Positions 1 through 8,235 of a DNA stretch of 18,074 nt are shown here, in pieces (the first letter of the stretch is position 1; each line of letters starts with the position of its first letter). The translations under genes and the position numbers were made by a program. This DNA is from Deltaproteobacteria bacterium. GTDB lineage: Bacteria > Desulfobacterota > Desulfarculia > Adiutricales > Adiutricaceae. The notes beneath the pieces are model-generated. The model was not told the origin of the DNA. It searched no databases and saw only the letters and a program-made list of their open reading frames with translations. The stretch covers positions 1-18,074 of the forward strand of contig JAITJB010000005.1 in the NCBI GenBank assembly GCA_031279155.1, in the 5' to 3' direction.

Positions 1-865
1 AGATTTCAGCGTCAGTTGAGGCTATGATGAATTTTTCGATATCTATTTCCATAGATCCAAAGCGCAGGGCTTGGAAGGCGTAATCAGCTCCGCAGTTCTC
101 AAATATCTCGCTGAGCCAAAAATCGCCGTAAAGGGGGAAGATGCGGTTATTATAATAAATACCCCAACTTATTTTGGGTCGATGTAATGGTTTAACGGCC
201 TCCTTTATGCTAGTTAAGGTACTTTCAAGCTCTTCTACCAGCTCTCTCGCCTTCTGTTCGCGCCCCACCAGAGCCCCAATAAACTCAAATAGCCTTAAGC
301 GGTTGGCTAGATCGTTATCGAGGTTATTGTAGGTAACGGCCACCGGAAAGCCCAAGGATTCCATGTTGGCGGCTATCTCCATATTGGAGCTCAAAACTAT
401 GTCCGGCTTAAGGCCCCTTATGATCTCCATATCTAAGGCGTTCCATAAGCCAATAAATTGCACGGCCCCGGACTTATAAGCCTCGATAACCTCTGGTAAG
501 TGCCAATCCTCTAAGATATCGTCGTTTCCGACCATGGTCTCAAGTTTTCCTAAAGCAAGTAATATGCCGGGATCGTAGCCACCCGAAGCTACTACCACCC
601 TTTGGACAGGCACCTCGATTACCCTGGTAGATTTAAAGCCCTTAGGAGCTTCTTTACTTCCCTTAGGGATCAGAGCTAAGGCTCTACCAGCCGAATCATA
701 GGCCTCTAGGTAGCCGTCATAGGCCGTAAGCTGATAGCTTGGCGGCCTATTTTTCTCAAAATCGCTCCCACAGCCAAATAGAAAAACAAGTAAAACCAAG
801 ACAAGCAGCCGCTTTGAAGGCGGGCAGGCAAAAAGTGGCAAAAAAAGACTTCTGACTCTAGCCAT
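1..865 (-). CDS. Periplasmic corrinoid/siderophore-type substrate-binding lipoprotein (BtuF/FepB-like), C-terminus cut by window edge
   Basis: The frame opens with ATG at 865 and stays open for 288 codons to the window edge, so the C-terminus is missing. The N-terminus is a lipoprotein signal: Arg residues at 3 and 5, a hydrophobic stretch at about residues 20-30 and a lipobox LFGC at 29-32, so the mature protein should be anchored through Cys32. From about residue 85 the sequence resembles the periplasmic-binding fold used by ABC importers of iron complexes and cobalamin (VQRVVVASGGYDPGILLALG, then GLKPDIVLSSN, then a helical backbone). A purine-rich AAGAGG lies 7-8 nt before the ATG, and the gene follows the upstream chelatase gene by only 17 nt. 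Its riboswitch-controlled operon, which also holds a FecCD permease, argues for a corrinoid or a cobalt chelate as ligand. Ligand identity is inference; no importer ATPase is visible here. Confidence 0.9.
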   Translation of the reverse strand, partial: MARVRSLFLPLFACPPSKRLLVLVLLVFLFGCGSDFEKNRPPSYQLTAYDGYLEAYDSAGRALALIPKGSKEAPKGFKSTRVIEVPVQRVVVASGGYDPGILLALGKLETMVGNDDILEDWHLPEVIEAYKSGAVQFIGLWNALDMEIIRGLKPDIVLSSNMEIAANMESLGFPVAVTYNNLDNDLANRLRLFEFIGALVGREQKARELVEELESTLTSIKEAVKPLHRPKISWGIYYNNRIFPLYGDFWLSEIFENCGADYAFQALRFGSMEIDIEKFIIASTDAEI

Positions 866-882
866 TTTTAGGCCTCTTGTTT

Positions 883-3800
883 TTAGGCGTCTTGGGCGAT
901 CTGGCCTAAGCCGGCCCGGCGGCGGTAATCGTCCATTTTTTGGCGCCATTTGGTTATCTGGGAGCTAGTGATGATATCAACGGCGCCCCCTTGAAGATCG
1001 CCGCCAAAGGTTTCCGTCCCCTCCTCTAAGACGCCCTCAAGGGCCAGATACCTCTCCTTAAGGCTTATGATGAGATCGGGATCTGGCTGCCAAAGGCCGC
1101 GAGACTCGGCCTCAAGGAGCCTGCGGCCTATCTCCTCTAAGGCCCAGGGGTTATTTTTTTCAAAAAATTCTCTGACCTTCTCGTCTAAGAAGAAAGACCG
1201 AACCAAGCCGTCAAAAGAAGCCCCGTCGACCTCACCTGTGGTGGCTGACCAGCCAAAAGCGTTGGTTACTCTCCTTGAGATCTCAGCCGCCCCTTTATGG
1301 CCGTGCTTGATCATGTTTTCAACCCAATGAGGATTTAAGAGCCTAGTCTGAAAACAGCGGTTGATCTCCGCCGATAAGGTCCTGATAACCGGGGCCCCGG
1401 TCTCTCTGGTGTCAGCGACATAACTTTTGACTTTTCGCTTCTGAAAATACCCGGCGGCTTGGGCTAAGCCGCCCTGGGCCCCAAAAAACCCGCCGCAGCC
1501 TAAGAAGTCTTGGTGATCGTCGTGGACATTGAGCATGTTAAGATCCACTTTGCCCAACTGCCGCTCAAATAAATCCGGCGCAGCCAGCCCATAAGAGTCA
1601 GATCCGTAGGCGTAGGAGTGATGGTGGACAAATATCTCAGCTAGATCGGCCTCAGTCTCCCAGGCCGAAGCCATGACGGCTAAGTATGTGCCGCTCTCAA
1701 AAGATCCCGGAGCCTGGCTAAAGACCCTCGAGGTGGCCCGGCGCCAGGCTGACTGATAAAGTTTGGCCCGGGAAGAATCAGAAGAATCTAAAGTTTCTCC
1801 TATATCGGGATTATTTTTTTGATCTATTTTTAGAGCTTCTAAGGATCTGGCCCGGACGTAGTTTAATTCCGCCGGTTCATCGAGCTCAGCTACCAGCTTA
1901 ACGCCGCGGTCGAGGTACTCGTAAGAAGCCCGGAAGCAATCGCGGATGATGCCGCTCATGCGGCAGGTAACGTCGATCCTAGGCCTTTTAAGTTCCTCTA
2001 AGGGGATAACCTCAAAGCCCGAGACTAAGCCCGCCGCGTCCCAGGCGGGTCTTAAGCCCATCAAGAAAAGCATCTGGGCGAAGACCTCCCCATCGGCTTG
2101 GAGGAGATCGGAACTTATCCAAAAAAAGGCTATGTTTTTTGGGTAGCGCCCTTCTTCGGCCAAAAACTTATCCACCGAAGCTTGGGCCAGGCGGCGCCCG
2201 ACTTCGGCGGCCGCCCTGGTGGGGACGCGCCTAGGGTCACGGGAGTAGAAGTTGCGGCCGGTAGGGACGACCCTATCAAAACCCCGGTCGAGTAAGCCCG
2301 AAGGACCGGGGCTGACAAAGCCGGCAGCTAGACTATCCGCTAATGCTCCTAACTCATCGGAGGATTCAAGCCTGGCTTTTAAATTTAGAGCCCGCTCTTC
2401 GATGGCCCTTAAGTCGAGGATGTTGGGAGAAGATCTAGTAGCTTCAAGCACCGGGTCGCATGTTAATTCCGAAAGTGGTGCAAGCGCTCCTCCTCCGAGA
2501 GACTCACCTAAACCCTGGGCCAAAGATATGCCTTTAAAAAACCCGGCCATAAGTTTTCCGGCTTCTATCTCAATTATTGAGCTCACCTCTAAGGCCGTCA
2601 GACGGCGGCCAGCGCCTTTAAGTTCTAAGTCAGGATTATTTAAGAGGGCCGAAAAATCTAGCCCCAAAGCCTTAGCCATAAGAGATCTAAGGGGGAGCTT
2701 ATCGTTACTACCAAAGCGCAGGGCGCTAGAAACTAGCTTATCTAAGCTTTCATCTTGGGGATTTTGGCCGTAAATGTGGAGCCCCTCTTCGACTAAGCTC
2801 CCTTCGATAGTTAGTAAAATTGACTTTAGAGATCTAACCCTCTGAGCGTAGCCCTCTGAGATGGGCGGCAGATCTCTTGCCATGGGGGATACTTTTAGCT
2901 TGTCCTCAATTAGATCTTCTAAAGCCTTACGGCGCTCGCCCGACTCAGAGCGCTCCCACTGACCTATTAAATCGTAGAGCTCGGCGGCTTCAGAGTTTAG
3001 GTTGGCTCTGGTCATGACCGTTTGGAGGTGATCGATTAAAGTAGCGTACGAGCGCCTCTTAGCCATTAAGCCATCAGCCGTTACCGCGCAGTTATAAATA
3101 TAAAGATGCGGCATTGTGCCCAAAGCTAAATCCGGCAGACAGGCTTCAGATAAACCCAAGCTTTTGCCGGGTAAATACTCGAGATTTCCATGGGTGCCCA
3201 CGTGGATAAGGGCGTGGGCCCCAAAGCCTAAAATTCGATCTGACAAATAGCGGTAAGTTGCCAGGTATTGGTGGGGCGGGGGGATAGTGGGATCGTGGAG
3301 AATGCGGCAGACCCTTCCGTCACAGCGGCTGCCAGCGCAGCCGCGTTTGGGTTGGACTAAGAGGACGGCCTTGGGACCCAAACTTATCCCGGGGACGATA
3401 ATATCCTCGCCTAAGACCATGGCCGCCGGCACATCGTCAACTACTTTACCCGGCGGATCGCCCCAGGTCTCGCAGAGACTAGCTTTGACAGTATCGGGAA
3501 ATTTTTCGTACCACTTAAGGTAATCCTCCAAGGGGACCTTAGTTAAGGCCCCGCCTTTACCGACAATTTCTTCTACGGTAGTCCACCTAAATTCTGAGAT
3601 AGCCTTGCGGCTCATGATGGTATCTAAGAGCACCCGCCCGTTTTCGGGGACCTCTATCTGGTAGCCTAGATTTTTTAAATACCTTCCTATCTGAACCACT
3701 GATTCCAAGGCGTCCAACTGCGAGGCTGTGCCGACCGTCGCCTCAACTGAGGCGCAGGGCGCGTTGTGGAGGATTAAGGCGATTTTGCGATCCTTTATGG

Positions 3801-4902
3801 GAGTTGCGCTTAACTCCGCCCACTTAGAAGCTCGGTCGGCCAAATGCCCAATCCTTTGAAGGTGGGGCTTTCGAGCCGAGCCTTCGCCTAAAATCAAAGC
3901 ATCGCTTTCGGTCCCGCCGATAAACATCGGTTCAATGACCCCCTCAAATTCCGGGAGGGTCATCGACCAACTGACCTCTGGCCCTAAGCCGGACGGGTCT
4001 TCTTCCCATTGTTTTAAAGATAGCCTGTGACTGACCGCCGGTTGAAAGACCGGGACGCCTAGTTTTTGGTAGAAGTTAACCGTTGGCCCGGAGGGGGAAT
4101 CATTGAAGATATCTTTAGGGGCTTGTTTTTCATCGTTTTCGCCCTCTACCCCCAAGCTTAAGAGAGCGGTGAGCTTAATTAAAAGAGCTATCTTAGATTT
4201 ACCGGTTTCGTCAATGAGATTATCCTTAAGCCAAGATAAGACGTCAACGCTTTCTTCTAAGCCCTGATCGATAAACATGCACCAAACGCCTAAGCCCCTA
4301 GCTTCTAAAGCCTCGATAATGGCTTCTTCGACCTCCGGGCGATCGACGTTCCAAAAATGCCTGTGCATAATGAGCCCGACCGTAGAAGATCCCAAAGATT
4401 TTTCTTTTGAGTAGGGCGCGTAAAATTCCAAATAGCTTTGGGCGTCACTATAAGATCTCAGCGGGGCCATAGGGTGCCAAAAGCCTAGGGAGGGTGATTT
4501 TTCAACTTGAATTTCAGCTTCAGTCCCTGAGGCTAAACCCAATAGAAGCTGCCAAAGGCTTTGGGCGTTATTAAGTCCGCCGTAAGCCATGAGAAAGTAA
4601 ATATCAGCTAAGTTTTTAGGCGTTACCCCCGAGCTTGCCCCCGGGGCCCCACTCATATCGAGCCAGGCTACCGGGACGCTCAAAGCGCCAACCGCTTCTT
4701 TGATCTCTCCCCAAATAGAATCTTCGGTTTGTTGGACTAAAACCGCATCCGATCTTTTGAGATCGTAAGTAGCTTTAGCCATCTTTTGAGCATCGCGGAG
4801 CAATCTAGCCGGATAGACCTTAAGCTCGTGCTCTTTTAAGCTCTTAGCCGCTTGGGTCATTAGGGTGTGAAACCCTGCCGGAATTATTGCGGTTATCAGC
4901 AT
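883..4902 (-). CDS. CobN/ChlH-type metallochelatase large subunit, paralogue 1 (Cys-containing variant)
   Basis: This is a 1339-residue protein of the CobN/magnesium-chelatase H family, slightly longer than its partner paralogue in this operon. Family signatures are clear: HVGTHGNLEYLPGK at residues 567-580, the GPSGLLDRGFDRVVPTGRNF region past the middle, the RIDVTCRMSGIIRD segment, and the C-terminal RLLNPHWVENMIKHGHKGA block. CobN binds the tetrapyrrole and takes the metal, while AAA+ partners hydrolyse ATP. An odd feature is a short insertion before the ILHDP segment with Cys522, Cys527 and Cys532 (C-x4-C-x4-C); the other CobN here has no cysteines at that place. The ATG at 4902 is preceded by GAGAGAG. 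The gene lies 55 nt after the ChlI-like gene, so it should share that motor. Substrate and metal cannot be read from the sequence; cobalt and a corrin ring are the default given the riboswitch. Confidence 0.96.
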   Translation of the reverse strand: MLITAIIPAGFHTLMTQAAKSLKEHELKVYPARLLRDAQKMAKATYDLKRSDAVLVQQTEDSIWGEIKEAVGALSVPVAWLDMSGAPGASSGVTPKNLADIYFLMAYGGLNNAQSLWQLLLGLASGTEAEIQVEKSPSLGFWHPMAPLRSYSDAQSYLEFYAPYSKEKSLGSSTVGLIMHRHFWNVDRPEVEEAIIEALEARGLGVWCMFIDQGLEESVDVLSWLKDNLIDETGKSKIALLIKLTALLSLGVEGENDEKQAPKDIFNDSPSGPTVNFYQKLGVPVFQPAVSHRLSLKQWEEDPSGLGPEVSWSMTLPEFEGVIEPMFIGGTESDALILGEGSARKPHLQRIGHLADRASKWAELSATPIKDRKIALILHNAPCASVEATVGTASQLDALESVVQIGRYLKNLGYQIEVPENGRVLLDTIMSRKAISEFRWTTVEEIVGKGGALTKVPLEDYLKWYEKFPDTVKASLCETWGDPPGKVVDDVPAAMVLGEDIIVPGISLGPKAVLLVQPKRGCAGSRCDGRVCRILHDPTIPPPHQYLATYRYLSDRILGFGAHALIHVGTHGNLEYLPGKSLGLSEACLPDLALGTMPHLYIYNCAVTADGLMAKRRSYATLIDHLQTVMTRANLNSEAAELYDLIGQWERSESGERRKALEDLIEDKLKVSPMARDLPPISEGYAQRVRSLKSILLTIEGSLVEEGLHIYGQNPQDESLDKLVSSALRFGSNDKLPLRSLMAKALGLDFSALLNNPDLELKGAGRRLTALEVSSIIEIEAGKLMAGFFKGISLAQGLGESLGGGALAPLSELTCDPVLEATRSSPNILDLRAIEERALNLKARLESSDELGALADSLAAGFVSPGPSGLLDRGFDRVVPTGRNFYSRDPRRVPTRAAAEVGRRLAQASVDKFLAEEGRYPKNIAFFWISSDLLQADGEVFAQMLFLMGLRPAWDAAGLVSGFEVIPLEELKRPRIDVTCRMSGIIRDCFRASYEYLDRGVKLVAELDEPAELNYVRARSLEALKIDQKNNPDIGETLDSSDSSRAKLYQSAWRRATSRVFSQAPGSFESGTYLAVMASAWETEADLAEIFVHHHSYAYGSDSYGLAAPDLFERQLGKVDLNMLNVHDDHQDFLGCGGFFGAQGGLAQAAGYFQKRKVKSYVADTRETGAPVIRTLSAEINRCFQTRLLNPHWVENMIKHGHKGAAEISRRVTNAFGWSATTGEVDGASFDGLVRSFFLDEKVREFFEKNNPWALEEIGRRLLEAESRGLWQPDPDLIISLKERYLALEGVLEEGTETFGGDLQGGAVDIITSSQITKWRQKMDDYRRRAGLGQIAQDA

Positions 4903-4957
4903 AATACTCTCTCAAACTACCGGCTAATTTTTTTCCGGTATCAAGGAAGTCACAATC

Positions 4958-6013
4958 TTAACTACTACTTTGGGGGGCTTTGGCCCTCTGCCCGGCCCGG
5001 CGCACGGCCTCTAAGTTATCGCTTATCTCCATTAGAGGTTGACGGCGCACGCGGTGCGGCAGGGCCAGTTCGGCCGCCGCCTCAATATCGCTATCTTCCA
5101 CTTTAGATCGGCCGTGCCAAGCGGCTAGAGTTTTAGCGGCCTTTAAGATTATGATGTCGCCTCGGTGACCGTCTACCCCCAATTCCAAAGAGAAGCGGGC
5201 GATGCGGTAGAGTCGGTCGCGATCGATTTCCACGCGGCCTACAAGCTCTCTAGCTTTACCAATGCGCTCAGCTATCTGACTAGATTCTTGGGCGTAGGCT
5301 ACGGTAAAGCTTTCAGGATTTTGCTCAAATGAAGCCCTTCGCTCTAAGATGGCCACGCGCTGCTCTAAATCGGTTAAGCCGCCGATATTTACGCACAGGC
5401 CAAAGCGATCTAAAAGCTGCGGCCTAAGTTCGCCCTCTTCAGGGTTCATGGTGCCCACTAAGGTAAATCTGGCCGGGTGAGAAAACGATACGCCCTCGCG
5501 CTCTAAGGTATTAACGCCCATGGCCGCCGAGTCTAAAAGGACGTCTACGACGTGATCGTCTAGGAGGTTGACCTCATCGACATAGAGGATGCCCCGGTGG
5601 GCCTGAGCCAAAAGACCTGGCTCCACCCTTTTGTCGCCAGTTTTAAGGGCCCTTTCTAAATCCATAGATCCAACCACGCGATCTTCGGTGGCCCCAACCG
5701 GCAGCTCAACGACCTTAACCTTGCGCAGGCCAAAGACCGGCTGACCAACCGACTCACGGCCTAAGGCCTGGCAGAGTTCGGCGTAAAGATCGACCTCCTC
5801 TGGCGCTAAGCCAAAGGGATCGCCTTCGATGACCTCAATTTGGGGGAGGATATCGGCTAGGGCTCTAACAGCCGTGCTCTTGGCCGTGCCCTTCTCCCCT
5901 CGGATCAAAACCCCGGATAACGTCGGGTTAATGATATTTAAAATCAAAGCTAGTTTTAGCTTATCTTGTCCGACTATGGCCGCGAAGGGATAGACGGCGG
6001 TCTTATTGAACAT
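4958..6013 (-). CDS. ChlI/BchI-type AAA+ ATPase subunit of the metal chelatase
   Basis: This 351-residue AAA+ protein is of the magnesium-chelatase I type and is expected to form the ATPase ring that drives metal insertion by the CobN subunits. Walker A is GEKGTAKST (residues 39-47), Walker B is ILYVDE (142-147), the sensor-1 region is LVGTMNPEEGELRPQ followed by LLDRFG, and the sensor-2 region is DGHRGDI. I chose the ATG at 6013 over a TTG four codons upstream at 6025, because GGAG (6022-6019) overlaps that TTG and sits 5 nt before the ATG as a good ribosome-binding site. The protein has no vWA domain. It is very similar to the N-terminal part of the neighbouring ChlD-like protein, down to long stretches of similar DNA, which suggests duplication. 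The preceding gene ends 122 nt upstream, the widest gap between genes of the operon. Confidence 0.95.
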   Translation of the reverse strand: MFNKTAVYPFAAIVGQDKLKLALILNIINPTLSGVLIRGEKGTAKSTAVRALADILPQIEVIEGDPFGLAPEEVDLYAELCQALGRESVGQPVFGLRKVKVVELPVGATEDRVVGSMDLERALKTGDKRVEPGLLAQAHRGILYVDEVNLLDDHVVDVLLDSAAMGVNTLEREGVSFSHPARFTLVGTMNPEEGELRPQLLDRFGLCVNIGGLTDLEQRVAILERRASFEQNPESFTVAYAQESSQIAERIGKARELVGRVEIDRDRLYRIARFSLELGVDGHRGDIIILKAAKTLAAWHGRSKVEDSDIEAAAELALPHRVRRQPLMEISDNLEAVRRAGQRAKAPQSSS

Positions 6014-6057
6014 GCTTAACTCCAAAGGGTGGTTCTAGGCGGGTTTTTAGCCAGGCC

Positions 6058-6083
6058 AAAACCGGGTCATATTATCCGGTTTT
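6058..6083. promoter_or_regulatory. Intergenic inverted repeat between the two AAA+ subunit genes
   Basis: AAAACCGG (6058-6065) and CCGGTTTT (6076-6083) form a perfect 8-bp inverted repeat around a 10-nt AT-rich loop. It lies in the 122-nt gap between the ChlD-like stop codon and the ChlI-like start. No proper U-run follows beyond the four Ts of the stem itself, so it is a weak terminator at best. It could be a partial attenuator, an RNA-processing or stability element, or chance. Confidence 0.35.
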
Positions 6084-6135
6084 AGCCGGCTGGTAATACA
6101 TAAGGCTAATACTTACGACCGCGAAAAAATACAAA

Positions 6136-8235
6136 CTAAAATAGCTCATCGTTTTTAACCAGATCGACTAAGGTCTTACTCTCTAATGTTTCAGTTTTAA
6201 AGTAGACTGCCGATAAGCTCTCGGCAAGTCTTCTAGCTAGCCCAAAGGTCACGGCTCCTGTTTCCTCGGTATCGACGACGATGTATTTAACTCTTTTTTC
6301 CCATGTCATGGCCTTAGCTAGCTTTAAAGCTTCCTCAAAGGGTTTAGCCTCCGGAGCTAAGGAAACATTACCTCGCCCGTCAGTGATGATGATGACAATG
6401 GGTCTAGCTAAGGGATTTTTTGAAAGAGAATTTCGAACTTCCCGGTAAGTCAGAGCTAAGCCGGAACTTAAGGGCGTGCGCCCGCCAACGGGCAACTCGG
6501 AGAGTAATTTTCCGGCTAAATCAATGGAGGCCGTAAGCGGGAGATTAACTTGAGCCTGATCGCGGCGAAAAGAAATCAAGGCTACCTGATCTCTTTTTTG
6601 GTAGGCATCCAATAGAAGAGACATGATGGCCCCTTTAGAGGCGGCCATGCGGCCCCTGGCCCCCATGGAGCCGCTGGCGTCAACGGTAAAGAACAGGTAG
6701 TTACCCATCTTTTTTTCTCTGACCGCCTCGCGAAAATCCGAGGGCTGAACGACTAGAGCTAGGCCCGGGGGTTTTTCTCTTGAAAGCTGATACGGGGCCG
6801 CCGCCCTGATGGTGGCGTCAACGGCCAGATCGCCTCGACCTTGATCGGGCCCGCTCTTAACATAGCGGCCCTGCTTTTGGCTTACCCGGCTGCGCGATCG
6901 CCGGCCAGATCCCCTACGGCGGATCCGATCAAAGGGACTGCGGATGGGAACGACCCTGAAGGTGCTGCCGATTTCAAAGACCGTCTCCGGGGCCTCGCCG
7001 GGCTCGGGTGGATTTTGGTTGGGGTCTTGGGGCTCGGGCGGTTGATTTAAGTCTTCGGGCTGACTTTCTTTTTGATCTTTTTGGTTTTCAGGATCTTTTT
7101 GATCTTCTTGGTTATCCTGATTTTCTTGATCTTGCGGCTTTTCGGGATCTTTTGGGTCTTCTTGTTTTTCTGGTTCTTCTGGTTCCTCTGGTTCTTCCGG
7201 AGCTGGCGGCGGCGGCGGGGGCGGCGGCACGGCTTCCCTCTGGCGGTGGGCCAGGACCATGGGGGAGACCTCGATGACTTCAGCCTCGCCCACGGCTTCT
7301 AAGCCCTTCCAGGCGGCTAAGGCTAAAGCCGCCCGCTCTAAAGTTAGATCGGCGCGGTGACCGGCGGTGTTGTGCTCGCTAGCCAATTGCGAGGCAAATC
7401 GCCTGACGCTAGAGGGCACTTTGACCTTTGGTAAAAACCTAGAAGCCTTATAGAGCCTTTCTTTAAGGCTATCGACTTCTTTTTGGTAGAGCTTTCTAAA
7501 GCTAATAGGCGAGGCGTCGAAGGCCTCGCGCCTGAGCATCAGTTCAACTCTTAAATCAACGTTATCTTCCGAGGTAATGGCTACCGATAGCCCGAAGCGA
7601 TCTAAAAACTGCGGCCTAAGTTCTCCCTCTTCGGGGTTCATGGTGCCCACCAAAAGAAAGTTAGCCGGATGCGAGAGCGATAAGCCCTCCCTCTCTAAGC
7701 GGTTAACGCCGGAAGCTGCGGCATCTAAGACGAGATCGACAATGTGATCGTCTAAGAGGTTGACCTCATCGATGTAGAGAATGCCTCGGTGAGCTTGAGC
7801 TAAGAGGCCCGGGGTTACCCGCCTTCGGCCTGAGGCCAAGGCCTCACTTAAATCTAAGCCCCCGGCTACGCGGTCTTCGGTGGCGCTGAGCGGTAGGGTC
7901 AAAAATGGGGCCCGCCGCTTGACAGATTCCAAAGAAGGGCTGTTATTTATAGTTGCCAGAGAAGAACCGCTATTATCCAAGGCTAGCTCTTTTAATCGAG
8001 CTAAGCACTGCGGGCACAAGGGGCCCATGGGATCGCAGCCGTTGGGGCAACCTTTAACCGTAACTATCTCCGGCAGAAGTTCCGATAAGCCTCTAGCCGC
8101 CGTACTTTTGGCCGTGCCCTTTTCGCCGCGAATGAGCACCCCACCAATTAAGGGATTTATGGCGCACAGTATTAAGGCTTTTTTGAGATCTTCTTGGCCT
8201 ATGACAGCCGGGAAGGGGTAGAGAGGCGAGATCAC
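6136..8235 (-). CDS. ChlD-type chelatase subunit: AAA+ domain, Pro/acidic linker, vWA domain
   Basis: This 699-residue protein joins a ChlI-like AAA+ module to a von Willebrand A domain. Walker A GEKGTAKST (37-45) and Walker B ILYIDE (152-157) are intact, unlike many photosynthetic ChlD/BchD proteins in which the ATP site is degenerate. Between them Cys63, Cys67, Cys74 and Cys77 form a possible metal-binding cluster. A linker of roughly 90 residues (about 330-420) begins with eight prolines and continues as Glu/Pro/Asp/Gln-rich low-complexity sequence. The vWA domain has a MIDAS motif DASGS (519-523), GRTPLSSG and ITDGRG. It should bridge the AAA+ ring and the CobN subunit. Start is GTG at 8235, overlapping the CobN stop as GTGA, with GGAGG 4 nt upstream, so translation is probably coupled. 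ATG-less initiation is therefore well supported. Confidence 0.95.
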   Translation of the reverse strand: MISPLYPFPAVIGQEDLKKALILCAINPLIGGVLIRGEKGTAKSTAARGLSELLPEIVTVKGCPNGCDPMGPLCPQCLARLKELALDNSGSSLATINNSPSLESVKRRAPFLTLPLSATEDRVAGGLDLSEALASGRRRVTPGLLAQAHRGILYIDEVNLLDDHIVDLVLDAAASGVNRLEREGLSLSHPANFLLVGTMNPEEGELRPQFLDRFGLSVAITSEDNVDLRVELMLRREAFDASPISFRKLYQKEVDSLKERLYKASRFLPKVKVPSSVRRFASQLASEHNTAGHRADLTLERAALALAAWKGLEAVGEAEVIEVSPMVLAHRQREAVPPPPPPPPAPEEPEEPEEPEKQEDPKDPEKPQDQENQDNQEDQKDPENQKDQKESQPEDLNQPPEPQDPNQNPPEPGEAPETVFEIGSTFRVVPIRSPFDRIRRRGSGRRSRSRVSQKQGRYVKSGPDQGRGDLAVDATIRAAAPYQLSREKPPGLALVVQPSDFREAVREKKMGNYLFFTVDASGSMGARGRMAASKGAIMSLLLDAYQKRDQVALISFRRDQAQVNLPLTASIDLAGKLLSELPVGGRTPLSSGLALTYREVRNSLSKNPLARPIVIIITDGRGNVSLAPEAKPFEEALKLAKAMTWEKRVKYIVVDTEETGAVTFGLARRLAESLSAVYFKTETLESKTLVDLVKNDELF

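Noticed and set aside
7150..7200. A-rich stretch in the ChlD linker as a programmed -1 frameshift site, as reported for some chelatase chlD genes that also yield a small subunit.
   Set aside because: The run is GAAAAAC, not a proper heptamer in the right frame, and a separate ChlI gene already supplies the small subunit.
7072..7302. Hydrophobic reading frames on the plus strand opposite the ChlD linker.
   Set aside because: They are the antisense of the Pro/Glu/Asp-rich linker, have no ribosome-binding site, and lie fully inside a well-supported gene.
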